From Haladaptatus salinisoli (GTDB lineage Archaea; Halobacteriota; Halobacteria; Halobacteriales; Haladaptataceae): a stretch of 64,000 bases of DNA. Of the stretch, positions 8,214-18,674 are shown in pieces; the stretch's first letter is position 1, and the number at the start of each line of letters is the position of its first letter. The translations under genes were made by a program, and so were the position numbers. The stretch spans positions 682,001 to 746,000 of the forward strand of contig NZ_CP085327.1 in NCBI RefSeq assembly GCF_020614375.1. The letters are read 5' to 3'. The notes below the pieces were generated by a model. The model was not told the DNA's origin. It did no database searches and saw nothing but the letters and a program-made list of their open reading frames with translations.

Positions 8214-9026
8214 TTACGCTTCGGATTCTCCGCGGTCGAACAGATATCGCACGTTTTCGAGCACCTGAGGCGGCATCCGCTCCGGGTGCGAGGGGTACGG
8301 CGGCACCTCGGCGGTTATCCACCCGTCGTACCCGACGTCCGCGAGCGCGTCGACGACGCTCTCCCAGTCGATATCGCCCTGCAGCGGGTACGTCGGTCGG
8401 TGCGCGTCCGTGAGCCAGTCCTTGACGTGTACCTTGGAGATGCGCCCCCCGAGTTCGCGTATCCATCGGTCGGGGAGCCCCCACCGAAAGCCGTTGCCGA
8501 CGTCGAAGTACGCGGTCACCGGCCCGGCGTCGGCCGCGGCGTCCAGAAATCGGCTGAACTCCGACGGGGAGTAGAGGAAGTCGTTCTGGACGTTCTCGAC
8601 GGCGACGCGGACGTCCCGCTCGGCGGCGTACCGGACCAGTTCGCGCACGGCGTCGAGCGCCCGGTCGTAGCAGGCGTCGTAGTCGGCGGACGGTTCGACC
8701 ACCGCCGGGACGACGAGCACCTCGTCCGCGCCGAGGGTCGCCGCGGCGTCCACCATCTCCTTTCCGATTTCGATACCTCGCTCCCGCGCCTCGTCGTCGG
8801 CGCTCGACAGCGGGTACTCCCAGTGGCGCACGGTCGAGACCGCCGGGATGGCGAGGTCGTGCGCCGCCGCCGCCCGTTTCATCTTCCGGCGGCCGGCGTC
8901 GGTCGTGATTTCGCCGTCCGCGGTGTAGTTCGGTTCGACGCCGTCGTAGCCCGCGGCCGAGACGATGTCGCACGTTCGTTCGAAGTCGTCGGTCGGAAAG
9001 CCGGCTTGGTTCAGTCCGTAGTTCAT
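8214..9026 (-). CDS. Sugar phosphate isomerase/epimerase (AP-endonuclease-2-like TIM barrel)
   Basis: The 270-residue protein is of the xylose-isomerase-like TIM-barrel type. Typical metal-binding positions are visible: Glu in AVENVQ (about 125), Asp in YFDVGNG (about 160), His in KVHVKDW (about 190) and Glu in ITAEVPPYP (about 245). Family members isomerise or epimerise sugars, inosose or hydroxypyruvate. It lies between the dehydrogenase and the GH15-like gene, which suggests a step in catabolism of the imported sugar. Confidence 0.9.
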   Translation of the reverse strand: MNYGLNQAGFPTDDFERTCDIVSAAGYDGVEPNYTADGEITTDAGRRKMKRAAAAHDLAIPAVSTVRHWEYPLSSADDEARERGIEIGKEMVDAAATLGADEVLVVPAVVEPSADYDACYDRALDAVRELVRYAAERDVRVAVENVQNDFLYSPSEFSRFLDAAADAGPVTAYFDVGNGFRWGLPDRWIRELGGRISKVHVKDWLTDAHRPTYPLQGDIDWESVVDALADVGYDGWITAEVPPYPSHPERMPPQVLENVRYLFDRGESEA

Positions 9027-9060
9027 GAGTGGGTGATGTCGGGTGGGTTCGGTTCGCGTC

Positions 9061-10410
9061 TCACCGCGCGTCCGCTCGGCGGAGCAGGGCGGTCAGGAAC
9101 TCGGCGTGGCTCCACGCCAGCGGCAGCGCGAAGCTGACGACGTTCCGCTCGGCCGTCTGCTCCGCGAGGTCGCGGTACGCGTCCTTCATGTGCCCCAACT
9201 CCTCGACCACGAGGTCGAAGGGCACGTCCCGGAGCACTTCCTCGTCGAACTCCTTCTCGAAGTCCCGCCTCGTGTGCCACTCGTTCTCCATGAACGACTC
9301 GAAGCGGTCGCGCGTCGTCAGGTGTTCCGGGATGTGGCCCGAATCGTCGGCGTACCGGGCGATGGTTTCGAGGACGGCGTCCCCGCGCTCGACCTCGCCG
9401 CGGTCGAACCGATACTGCGCGTGCCACGCCGTGTACTGCATCCACGGTCCGTTCCCGCCGTGCTGTTGCACCTCGTAGTCGCGGTAGAACCCGAGAAACC
9501 GCTGGAGCCCCCCGAGTTCCGGGTCGTCGAGCGCGGCGACCGCCCGTTCGGCGGCCTCCTCGACGCTCGCGCCGAACAGGTCGTCGAGGCCGAAGTAGTA
9601 GGGTGCGAGCAGGGTGATATCCGGCCGCGCGTCGATATCGCCGGTCGGCGAGTACCGACGGGGGACGTGCCGCGTGCTCGTGAACGCCCGTCGCACGCCG
9701 CCTTCCAGTCGCGTTCGGAACTCCTCGACGGCGTCGACGACGGCGGGCGTCTCGCGGAGGGTGGACAGCGCGTCGACCGTCGATCGAAGCGCGGCGACGA
9801 AGGTGCAGTTCACCCACAGCGTGTAGCCGGACTCGATGCGGCCCTCGTGGATGCTCGTCGTGCTCTCGACCAACTGCGCGTTCGGGTCGAACAGTTCGTC
9901 CCGGACGAACGGGACGGCGCGCTCGACGGCGTCGACGGCGGTCGCGTAAAAGTCGTCGTCGACGGCCTCCGTCGAGTTGGTCGCGTCGAGGGCGAGGAGC
10001 GCGTGCGCGAGGACGCGCAGCCCGTGTCCGGTGTTGTCCTCCTGAACGTAGATGCTCTTGTCCGTCCCGTCGAGCGCGTATCGCTGCTGCCACGCGCCGG
10101 TCTCGTCTTGGACGGCGAGCACGAATCTGGCCGCGTCGAGGATGCGTCGCGTGCAGTCGTCAGGCCGAACGTCGGCTTCGACCGCGGTCAACCACGCCCG
10201 CGTTATCGAGGCGATGTCGCGCGGATAGGCGTACGGGTATCGGTTGTCGGGCGAACTGGCCAGCGGCACCGCGCCGCGACGCTCCGCCGGGTACACCAAC
10301 TCGTCCAACACGTCGAGGTGGAACTCCGGCGTCAGGATGTGGTCGGGGACTTGTTCGACGGCGCTCGCCTGCTGAACTGAATCGTCGGTCATGGATCGAT
10401 TATCGCTCAT
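9061..10410 (-). CDS. GH15-like (glucoamylase-type) alpha/alpha-barrel protein
   Basis: The 449-residue protein looks like the catalytic barrel of family-15 glycoside hydrolases: DNRYPYAYPRDIASI near residue 55, QEDNTGHGLRV near 120, GYTLWVN near 195 and the C-terminal PLAWSHAEFL typical of GH15. In glucoamylases the GYTLW-like segment usually reads DLWEE and supplies the acid catalyst; here it reads TLWVN, so the activity may be altered. There is no signal peptide, so it would act in the cytosol on imported oligosaccharide. The start overlaps the upstream ATPase gene by four bases. Confidence 0.85.
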   Translation of the reverse strand: MSDNRSMTDDSVQQASAVEQVPDHILTPEFHLDVLDELVYPAERRGAVPLASSPDNRYPYAYPRDIASITRAWLTAVEADVRPDDCTRRILDAARFVLAVQDETGAWQQRYALDGTDKSIYVQEDNTGHGLRVLAHALLALDATNSTEAVDDDFYATAVDAVERAVPFVRDELFDPNAQLVESTTSIHEGRIESGYTLWVNCTFVAALRSTVDALSTLRETPAVVDAVEEFRTRLEGGVRRAFTSTRHVPRRYSPTGDIDARPDITLLAPYYFGLDDLFGASVEEAAERAVAALDDPELGGLQRFLGFYRDYEVQQHGGNGPWMQYTAWHAQYRFDRGEVERGDAVLETIARYADDSGHIPEHLTTRDRFESFMENEWHTRRDFEKEFDEEVLRDVPFDLVVEELGHMKDAYRDLAEQTAERNVVSFALPLAWSHAEFLTALLRRADAR

Positions 10411-11558
10411 TCGGATCGCGTGAGGGGCCGTTCTTCGTGCGACTGTGCGGCGGTACCTCTGGTCTTCAGGGCTCGCTTCGACCCGGGGTCGAAGAGGTAG
10501 ACGTCGGCGGGGTCGACCGAAACGCCGACCGTCTCGCCCGGGTTCGGGTACACGTCCGGCGGTACCCGCGCGGTGAGATTTTGATCGGCGGCGGAGAGGT
10601 GGAGGAAGTTGTCGTTGCCTTGGTACTCGGCGACGGTCACGGTCGCCTCGAACGTCGCCGAGTCGGCGGCCGCGTCGACTCGGAGGTCCTCGGGTCGCAG
10701 CCCCACGCGCACCTCCGCCCCGTCGTCGCGGGGAACCGAGTCGGCGGGGAGCGTGGCGAACGCGACCCCCTCCCGTCGAAGCGCCGCCTCGCCGCCCGAC
10801 GCGTCGACGCGGGCGGCGAAGGTGTTCATCGACGGACTGCCGAGGAACGTCGCCACGAACTCGTTCACCGGGTGGTCGTACGCGGTCTCCGGCGGCGCCA
10901 CCTGCTGGAGTTTCCCGTCGTCCATGATGGCGATGCGGTCGGCCATCGTCATCGCCTCCGTCTGGTCGTGCGTGACGTACACCGTCGTCACGCCGAGGTC
11001 GTCCTGGATGTGCTGAAGCTCCGTCCGCATCCGCGCCCGCAGTTTCGCGTCGAGGTTCGACAGCGGTTCGTCGAGCAGGAACACGTCGGGGTCGCGGACG
11101 ATGGCGCGGCCGAGCGCCACGCGCTGTTTCTGCCCGCCGCTCATCTCGTCGGGGAGGTCGTCGAGCAGTTCGGTGATGTCGAGCAAGGACGCAACGTCCT
11201 CGACTTTCTCCTCCCGCGCCGTCGCGTCGAGGTCGGTCGAGTGTTTGAGGCCGTACTCGATGTTCTCCCGGGCGGTCATCTTGGTGTAGAGCGCGTAGCT
11301 CTGGAACACCATCGCGAGGGAACGTTCGCTCGGCGCTAGCTCCTGCACCTCCCGGTCGCCGATTTCTATCGTTCCCGACGTGACGGTTTCGAGTCCGGCG
11401 ATCATCCGGAGCGTCGTCGATTTCCCGCAGCCGGACGGACCGACGAAGACGACGAACTCGCCGTCCTCGGCGGCGAGTTCGAGGTCATCGACGGCGGTTT
11501 CCCGGCCCTGTGCGTCGTCGTAGATCTTCGTGAGACCGTTCATTTCAAGCGTCGCCAT
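10407..11558 (-). CDS. Sugar ABC transporter ATPase, MalK/UgpC type (second of two)
   Basis: The 383-residue ATPase has Walker A GPSGCGKST at residues 40-48, Q-loop in VFQSYALY, signature MSGGQKQRVALGRA, Walker B VFLLDEPLSNLDA and H-loop in YVTHDQ. The C-terminal 130 residues form the OB-type regulatory domain usual in MalK. I chose MATLEMNGLTKIY as the start; a codon three residues upstream is also possible. It drives uptake with the permeases upstream. Two MalK-type genes in one cluster could form a heterodimer or serve different permeases. Confidence 0.95.
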   Translation of the reverse strand: MATLEMNGLTKIYDDAQGRETAVDDLELAAEDGEFVVFVGPSGCGKSTTLRMIAGLETVTSGTIEIGDREVQELAPSERSLAMVFQSYALYTKMTARENIEYGLKHSTDLDATAREEKVEDVASLLDITELLDDLPDEMSGGQKQRVALGRAIVRDPDVFLLDEPLSNLDAKLRARMRTELQHIQDDLGVTTVYVTHDQTEAMTMADRIAIMDDGKLQQVAPPETAYDHPVNEFVATFLGSPSMNTFAARVDASGGEAALRREGVAFATLPADSVPRDDGAEVRVGLRPEDLRVDAAADSATFEATVTVAEYQGNDNFLHLSAADQNLTARVPPDVYPNPGETVGVSVDPADVYLFDPGSKRALKTRGTAAQSHEERPLTRSE

Positions 11559-11612
11559 CGGTATCACCTCGCGGGTTCGTCGTCTCGTCGTTCGACCGGC
11601 GTACGCGAGCGC

Positions 11613-12740
<1,128 letters not shown>

Positions 12741-12742
12741 CG

Positions 12743-13642
12743 TCACCCCTCCACCGAGCCGAAGGTCAAGCCCTCGACCATGTACTTTTCGAGGTAGACG
12801 AACATGACGATGATCGGGATGCTCGTCATCAGCGACGCGGCCATGATCTGCCCCCAGACCTGATGGAACCCAGTCGAGAGCGCTTCGAGCCCGATGGGGA
12901 GCGTGTAGTTGCTCTGGCTCCGGAGGAAGATGCTGGCGAAGAGGTACTCGTTCCAGGCGATCATGAACGTGTAGATGAACACCGCGACGATGGCCGGCGC
13001 CGAGAGCGGGAGCGTGATTCGGAATATCACTTCGAGCCGCGAGTAGCCGTCCATCATCGCGGCCTCCTCTATCTCCGGCGGGACGCTCCGGAAGTAGTTC
13101 CCGAGCATGTAGAGCGACACCGGGAGCGTCTGGACGAGGTACGTGATGATGAGGCTCCCCGGCTTGTCGACCAGCCCGAGCCAGACGACGATCTGGAAGA
13201 GCGGGACGACGAGCAGGATGCCGGAGAACATGTAGACGAGGAGCACCCCGCGGGAGAACAGTCCCCGGCCGCGGTACTCCAGCCGCGCGAAGCTGTACGC
13301 GCCGAACGTGGCGACGACGACCGACAGGCCGCCGGTGATCACCGAGATGATGAGGCTGTTCTTGAAGTAGGTCACGAACGGGAACGTCTGCGGACTGAAG
13401 ACGCTCTCGTAGTGTTTGAGCGTCAGGTCCCGCGGGACGAGCGTCGGCGGTAGCGAGTAGATGGCGCTCTCGTTCATGAAGCTCGTCATCACCATCCAGT
13501 AGAACGGGAACAGGGAGACGAACAGCGTCACCGCTATCGAGAGGTAGAACACCAGCCGTTCCCACCGACTCGTCTCGATGTGATTGCGTCCGAACGCGCT
13601 CTTGAATCCGTCGACCGTCGTCGTGTAAATCGTTTCTATCAT
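12743..13642 (-). CDS. Carbohydrate ABC permease, MalG type
   Basis: The 299-residue membrane protein has six predicted transmembrane helices and the conserved EAA loop EEAAMMDGYSRLEVIFRI at about residues 190-207, which docks on the ATPase. Length and motif fit the MalG/AraQ subfamily. It lies three bases after the MalF-type gene, so the two are co-translated and form the heterodimeric channel. Confidence 0.95.
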   Translation of the reverse strand: MIETIYTTTVDGFKSAFGRNHIETSRWERLVFYLSIAVTLFVSLFPFYWMVMTSFMNESAIYSLPPTLVPRDLTLKHYESVFSPQTFPFVTYFKNSLIISVITGGLSVVVATFGAYSFARLEYRGRGLFSRGVLLVYMFSGILLVVPLFQIVVWLGLVDKPGSLIITYLVQTLPVSLYMLGNYFRSVPPEIEEAAMMDGYSRLEVIFRITLPLSAPAIVAVFIYTFMIAWNEYLFASIFLRSQSNYTLPIGLEALSTGFHQVWGQIMAASLMTSIPIIVMFVYLEKYMVEGLTFGSVEG

Positions 13643-13645
13643 GTA

Positions 13646-14551
13646 TCACCACTCCAATATCCAGCTGACGTACACGAGGACGAACCCCATGAGGGCGAGG
13701 AACAGCACCATCGCGATGGCGGCGGCCTGCCCCTGGTTGTAGTTGGCGAACGCGGTCTGGTAGGCGTAGATCGGCAGCGTCTGCACCTGCCGCGTCAGCA
13801 GCCAGATGTCCGCGAACTTGTTGAAGTTCCATATCCAGCGCAGGAGGAACACGGTGCCGAGGACGTACTTCAGTTCGGGGAGCGTGATGTCCTTGAACTG
13901 CGCGAGCCGTCCGGCCCCGTCTATCTTCGCCGCCTCGTACATGTCCGACGGAATCGCCTGCAGTCGCGCGATTATCATGAGGAAGGCGAAGGGGAAGTAC
14001 CGCCACGCGTCGAACAGGACGACCATCGGCAGCGCGGTCTCCGCGTTGTTGAGCAGGTCGAGTTGCCCGCTCGACCAGCCGAGAACGTTGGTCAACAGGT
14101 ACGGGGCCAGCCCGTACAGCGGATCGAGCAGCCACTGCCAGATGTACGCCACCGCGATGAGCGGCGCGACGTAGGGGAGCAACATGAGCCCTCTGACGAC
14201 CCGTCGACCCCGGAACTGGCGGTTGAACAGGAGCGCGACGGCGAGTCCGCCGACGGTGGCGAGGCTGTCGCTGAAGAACGTGAAGACGACCGTGTTCTTC
14301 AGCGCCGACCAGAACGCGGCGCTCGAAAAGAGCGTCTCGTAGTGGCTCAGTCCGACCCACGTCGGCGATTCGGCGGGCGATATCGGAACCCGCGTGAAGC
14401 TCAGGTAGACGTTGTACGCCACCGGGTACAGGATGACCGCGGCGACGAGCACGATGGCCGGCGCGATGAGCAAGTAACCGAGAATGGCCTCTTTCTGCTC
14501 TATCGTGTACTCTCCGTCGGGTAACAGTTTCGACGTAGTTTTCGTTGACAT
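13646..14551 (-). CDS. Carbohydrate ABC permease, MalF type
   Basis: The 301-residue protein has six predicted transmembrane helices and an EAA loop (YEAAKIDGAGRLAQFKDITL) at about residues 205-224. The N-terminus begins with a polar stretch of about 25 residues before the first helix. It follows the binding-protein gene after 34 bases and is the partner of the MalG-type permease. Confidence 0.95.
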   Translation of the reverse strand: MSTKTTSKLLPDGEYTIEQKEAILGYLLIAPAIVLVAAVILYPVAYNVYLSFTRVPISPAESPTWVGLSHYETLFSSAAFWSALKNTVVFTFFSDSLATVGGLAVALLFNRQFRGRRVVRGLMLLPYVAPLIAVAYIWQWLLDPLYGLAPYLLTNVLGWSSGQLDLLNNAETALPMVVLFDAWRYFPFAFLMIIARLQAIPSDMYEAAKIDGAGRLAQFKDITLPELKYVLGTVFLLRWIWNFNKFADIWLLTRQVQTLPIYAYQTAFANYNQGQAAAIAMVLFLALMGFVLVYVSWILEW

Positions 14552-14585
14552 TGATGAAAGTCACCGCTGGCGGGCGGCGAATCGG

Positions 14586-15959
14586 CTACTGCCCGACCGC
14601 CTCGCGCATCTTCTTCGCCTGCTCCTTGGCGACGGTGGCGGCGTCGTCGCCGGAGGCGACGCGGGAGACGGCCTCGGCGATCAGATACTTGTTCGTGATC
14701 TGACCCAGTTTCGGGAACGATTTCCCCTCGACGTAGCCGAACCGCTCGATGTTCTCGAACGCGCCGGAGATGTCCTTGAGGGTCGACCCCCACGCTTTCA
14801 GCGTCTCGTCGTTTTTGAACCGCTCGCTCTGGGCGGTCGGTTTGAGCACGGGGTTCATCCCGCCGGGGGCCATGTGGAGCCACTTGACGTAGTGGTCGCC
14901 GGTCATGAGGTACTCGGCGTACTTCTTTCCGGCCTCGAGCTTCTGTTTCGACGCGGAGCTGAAGTGACTGAGCGTGACGACCTGTCCGAAGGAGCTTTTG
15001 CGCTTCTTCTCGACGTGCGGCGCGAATCCGGTGTCTTTCACCATCTTCGACCCCGCCTTCGCGGCGTCTCCCATGAGGTACGACGAGTACTCGACGAGGT
15101 GACACTGCTCGTTGAGGTACGTGTGGTTGGCGGTTTTCCACGTGTCCTTTCCCGGCGGCGTGTACTGGGCCAACTTGCCGTAGAACTCCAGCGCCTCGAT
15201 CATCTCCTTGCTGTCGAAGACGATTTTGCCCTGCTTGTCGAACACGCGCGCGCCGTTCGACCGCGCGAAGGGCGTGAAACACTGGCGAGCGAACGAGGTC
15301 TTTTTCGTCCCGACGACGACGCCGAACTGATTCTCGTTCGGCTTGTGGAGGGTCTTCGCGGCGTTCAACAGCGCGTCCCACGTCGTGGGTCGTTTCAGAC
15401 CGTTCTCCTCGAGGACGCTCTTGCGGTACCAGAAGCCCTGCACCCAGCCGTGCATCGGCACGGCGTAGTGGCCGCCGCCGGGGGCGCGGGTGAGTTCGAG
15501 AGCGCCGTCGTAGAACTTCTCCCTGCCGATGGAGTCGATGACGTCCTTCGCTGCGCTCTTCGAGAGCAGTCCGCCGCTACCCAACTTCTGCATCGGGGAG
15601 AGGCCGAACTCCGCGACGGTCGGAAGCGTGTTCGACGCCCGCGCGGAGGAGATGCGGGTCGGAAGTTCGTCCTCCTTCACGGTTCGCATCTGCACGTTCG
15701 TCCCGTGGCTCGATTCGTACCCCTTGATGAGCTCCTTGATGACCTGTTGCCGGTCGTTCTCGACCTGCGTCGTCCAGAACGTTATCGACGACCCTCCGTT
15801 ACCGCCCTTGTTGCCGCCCTTCTTCCCCTGCGTTCCGTCGTCGCCACCACCATAGAGGCTTCCGAGACACCCCGCGAGGGACGTCGCAACGGAGGCCCCG
15901 CCGACCGCCTTGAGAACGTTACGTCGGGATTTCGAGGCCGCGTCGATGTCGTCTGTCAT
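14586..15959 (-). CDS. Sugar-binding lipoprotein of the ABC transporter
   Basis: The 457-residue protein begins with a twin-arginine signal (KSRRNVLK, about residues 10-17) and lipobox LAGC near residue 33, followed by a Gly/Lys-rich linker. This is the usual haloarchaeal surface-anchored substrate-binding protein. The rest is a family-1 extracellular solute-binding domain (SITFWTTQV start, many Trp/Tyr residues). I chose the ATG at 15959 because the Tat motif lies at the normal depth. It is the first gene of the cluster and is likely made in excess over the permease. The sugar is unknown; the GH15-like gene hints at an alpha-glucan oligosaccharide. Confidence 0.95.
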   Translation of the reverse strand: MTDDIDAASKSRRNVLKAVGGASVATSLAGCLGSLYGGGDDGTQGKKGGNKGGNGGSSITFWTTQVENDRQQVIKELIKGYESSHGTNVQMRTVKEDELPTRISSARASNTLPTVAEFGLSPMQKLGSGGLLSKSAAKDVIDSIGREKFYDGALELTRAPGGGHYAVPMHGWVQGFWYRKSVLEENGLKRPTTWDALLNAAKTLHKPNENQFGVVVGTKKTSFARQCFTPFARSNGARVFDKQGKIVFDSKEMIEALEFYGKLAQYTPPGKDTWKTANHTYLNEQCHLVEYSSYLMGDAAKAGSKMVKDTGFAPHVEKKRKSSFGQVVTLSHFSSASKQKLEAGKKYAEYLMTGDHYVKWLHMAPGGMNPVLKPTAQSERFKNDETLKAWGSTLKDISGAFENIERFGYVEGKSFPKLGQITNKYLIAEAVSRVASGDDAATVAKEQAKKMREAVGQ

Positions 15960-15990
15960 GGTATGGCTTCGCACCAAGGTTCATAGACAA

Positions 15991-16001
15991 AATATATAAA
16001 A
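15991..16001 (-). promoter_or_regulatory. TATA region of the sugar ABC operon
   Basis: On the minus strand this reads TTTTATATATT, 32-42 bases before the binding-protein ATG. It is the strongest AT-rich element in the divergent region shared with the TrmB gene. Confidence 0.6.
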
Positions 16002-16084
16002 TTTGCCCTCTGAGTTGATACTGTAGTGAATATGGTTGTGTATGAACGAACGTTTATGATTCCGCCGCGCGATTTCTGGGAACC

Positions 16085-16090
16085 TTTATC
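16085..16090 (+). promoter_or_regulatory. TATA-like element of the TrmB gene
   Basis: TTTATC lies 25-30 bases before the ATG at 16115, and this spacing favours that ATG over the GTG nine bases upstream. Confidence 0.5.
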
Positions 16091-16114
16091 GGTGGAGACG
16101 CGAGGGTGCGACGA

Positions 16115-17203
16115 ATGAACGAAGCGGAGTTGCGCGACGGGCTCATGGAAGCGGGGTTGTCGGAGTACCAGGTGAAGGCGTACGTCACGCTCCTCGAACT
16201 CGGGAGCGCGGCGGCGACGGACTTGGCCGAGAAGGCCGACGTTCCGCGGTCGCGAATCTACGACATCCTCCGCGACCTCGAAGACGAGGGGTACGTCGAG
16301 ACGTACGAACAGGATTCGTTGCGCGCCCGCGCGCGGGACCCGACGGAGATATTCGAGGAACTGCAGGCGCGCGCGGAGGTGCTGAGCGACACGGCGGAGG
16401 AGATCAGGGAGCGGTGGCAGAAGACGGGCGTGGGCGGCCACCGAATCAGCGTCCTCAAGCGGGTCGAGACGGTGCTCGAACGGGCGGAGTTGGCGATACG
16501 GGACGCGGAAAATCAGGTACAACTCTCGATCCGACCCGGCCAGTTCGACCGTCTGAAGCCGGCGCTCCGTACCGCCGTCGAGAACGACGTGTTCGTCACG
16601 GTCTCGTTCAACACGTCGCCAGAACAGCCGTCCTCCCCGCCGACCGACGACGAGATGCGCGGCGTCGTGACCGAAGCCCGGCACAGGGACCTCCCGGCGC
16701 CGTTCCTCGTGCTGGTCGACCGGGAAGTGACGTGTTACGCCCCCCACATGCGGCCGGTCGGACAGTTCGGCGTCGTGTTCGAGGACACGACGCTGACGTA
16801 CGTCTTCCACTGGTACTTTCAGGCGGCGCTCTGGGAGTCGTGGCCGGTCTTCTACACGACCCGCGACGACGGCCTCCCGGCCGAGTACGTCGACATCCGG
16901 GAGTGCATCCGCGATATCGCCCCGCTCTTGGCCGACGGCGCGATCATCGACGCGTCCGTCCGCGGTAAGGACGCCGGGCGGAAGCGGACCCACGACCTCC
17001 GGGGGCGCGTGACCGACGTCCTCTACGCGAACCCGGAGGCCGACGAGGGTGCGACGCCGTCGCTCTCCAGTTTGGCCGGGCAGGCGACGCTCGTGCTGGA
17101 GACGGACGAGGGCGAGTACGGCATCGGCGGGTGGGGAGCGATCCTCGAGGATATCGAGGCCGAGCGGGTTGTCATCGAGTCTGTGCGGTTCGACGACGCC
17201 TGA
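16115..17203 (+). CDS. TrmB-family sugar-responsive transcription regulator
   Basis: The 362-residue protein has the TrmB winged helix-turn-helix (LSEYQVKAYVTLLELGSA, then VPRSRIYDILRDLEDEGY) at about residues 13-65, a short coiled coil at about 75-110 and a TrmB C-terminal sugar-binding domain ending in GIGGWGAILEDIE. TrmB proteins sense maltose, trehalose or glucose and repress or activate sugar genes. It is divergent from the sugar ABC operon and shares its promoter region, so it is probably that operon's regulator. I found no clear copy of the Halobacterium TrmB operator. Confidence 0.93.
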   Translation: MNEAELRDGLMEAGLSEYQVKAYVTLLELGSAAATDLAEKADVPRSRIYDILRDLEDEGYVETYEQDSLRARARDPTEIFEELQARAEVLSDTAEEIRERWQKTGVGGHRISVLKRVETVLERAELAIRDAENQVQLSIRPGQFDRLKPALRTAVENDVFVTVSFNTSPEQPSSPPTDDEMRGVVTEARHRDLPAPFLVLVDREVTCYAPHMRPVGQFGVVFEDTTLTYVFHWYFQAALWESWPVFYTTRDDGLPAEYVDIRECIRDIAPLLADGAIIDASVRGKDAGRKRTHDLRGRVTDVLYANPEADEGATPSLSSLAGQATLVLETDEGEYGIGGWGAILEDIEAERVVIESVRFDDA

Positions 17204-17224
17204 CGGCGCTCTGAGAACCGGTTT

Positions 17225-18532
17225 TCAGTCGGCGGTCTCCGTCGCCCTCGTCGGCGTTCGCCGGGCGATCCAGGCGTCGACCGGCGACTTGATCGCGTAG
17301 TATATCCCGCCGGCGATCGCGGCGCTCGAGAGCGCGGGAACGAGCCAGTCCGGGGCTTGGATCGCGTACGCCGCGCCGATGGTCCAGGCGATGACGGCCG
17401 CGGGATTCCACCCGCGGAGGTACCAGTACCGACCGCCTCGCTCGAACAGGTCGCTCGCGTCGAAGTCGCGTTCGAGCAAGTAGTAGTGAACGAGCAAAAT
17501 CCCCGTCGTCGGGACGAGCGTTACGGTGAGCGCCTCGAGGAAACCGAGGATTCCCCCGTAGCTGAAGATGCCCGCGATCGCCAGGATCGTTCCGATGAGA
17601 CCGGTGACCGTCGTCATGTACACTCGATTCCACCCCGTTATCTGTGAGAGCGCGATACCGCCGGCGTAGACGTTGGTGACGTTCGTCGTCCACGACCCGG
17701 CGATCAGCAGGACGAGTCCCAGCGAGCCGAGGCCGAGTTCGACCATGATGGTCACCGGGTTCCACGTCCCGGCGGCCGCGGCGGCGAGGATGCCGATACC
17801 GGCGAGAACGATGCCGAAGATGACCCACGCGAGCGCCGCTCCCCAGCCCGGACCTTCCGGTCGCCGAGGATTACCGTACCGTCCGTAGTCCATCGCGACG
17901 ATGAGGAACGCCGCGGTCGCGGCCGGAAAGATGTTCAGCGCCGCCCAGAAGCTGAGCCGTCCGCCGCCCGCGCCGCTCAGGGTGACGGAGTACTGGGTCA
18001 CGATTTGGTAGACGACGAGCGCGAGGAGAACCGTCATTATCGGTACGGCGAGCCGGTTCAACCACTCGATCCACCGGTAACCGAAGACGGCGACCGAAGC
18101 CATGAGGACGCCCAGTACGCCAGCGAGAAGCGCGAACGAGACGTCGACGCCGAAGTTCGCCAGTATCGCCTTCGAACTCTGCGCCACGATTCCGGTCTGG
18201 ACGCCGAACCACCCGACCGTCGCGATGACCATCGCGAGGGAGGGAATTACCCGTCCTCGCACGCCGAACGGCGCGCGCATCGCGGTCGTTCCGGCCGTGC
18301 CTTCCGCCGCGGCTATCTTCGTTCCGAAGTACACCAGCACCCCGATGAGGACGATGCTGATCACCGCTGCGGCGAGGCCGGCGAGCACTCCTGCGCCGAG
18401 GGTGAGCGATCCGAGCAGGAAATTCGTGATGACGATCGCGAACCCCGCCCATATCGTGAAGATCTTCCAGAACCCCCTCGTTCTGTTTTCCTCGGGGATG
18501 ACGTCGATCCCCTCCGTTTCGATAAACCCCAT
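17225..18532 (-). CDS. NCS1 family purine/cytosine permease
   Basis: The 435-residue membrane protein has about twelve hydrophobic segments. The start GFIETEGIDVIPEENRTRG followed by FWKIFTIWAGFAI, and the segment TAMRAPFGVRGRVIPSL, are typical of cytosine/purine/allantoin permeases of the NCS1 family (sodium- or proton-coupled). The ATG at 18532 gives the family's usual N-terminus; the ATG 57 bases upstream is less likely. It converges on the TrmB gene. No nucleobase-degrading enzyme is adjacent, so the substrate is open. Confidence 0.92.
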   Translation of the reverse strand: MGFIETEGIDVIPEENRTRGFWKIFTIWAGFAIVITNFLLGSLTLGAGVLAGLAAAVISIVLIGVLVYFGTKIAAAEGTAGTTAMRAPFGVRGRVIPSLAMVIATVGWFGVQTGIVAQSSKAILANFGVDVSFALLAGVLGVLMASVAVFGYRWIEWLNRLAVPIMTVLLALVVYQIVTQYSVTLSGAGGGRLSFWAALNIFPAATAAFLIVAMDYGRYGNPRRPEGPGWGAALAWVIFGIVLAGIGILAAAAAGTWNPVTIMVELGLGSLGLVLLIAGSWTTNVTNVYAGGIALSQITGWNRVYMTTVTGLIGTILAIAGIFSYGGILGFLEALTVTLVPTTGILLVHYYLLERDFDASDLFERGGRYWYLRGWNPAAVIAWTIGAAYAIQAPDWLVPALSSAAIAGGIYYAIKSPVDAWIARRTPTRATETAD

Positions 18533-18674
18533 AGTTTGTGATTGTCTGGCATGGTTGTAAGCATTTTGTTTATTTCGCCAATTTCCCAACCAATATCAAA
18601 AAATAATCCGGAGAGGGTGTGGAACCGAAGCAATTTTGAGTCATCCTTTAGGTTCTATCCCGCCTACTCCTCGC

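Noticed and set aside
11559-11612. A 23-codon ATG frame between the two ATPase genes
   Set aside because: It overlaps the second ATPase start in another frame, has no domain and is best explained by chance.
15960-16114. A TrmB operator in the divergent sugar promoter
   Set aside because: I found TACT followed by GAATA at the wrong spacing and separated TTCATA/TATGAA words, but nothing close to the known TACT-N7/8-GAGTA pattern.
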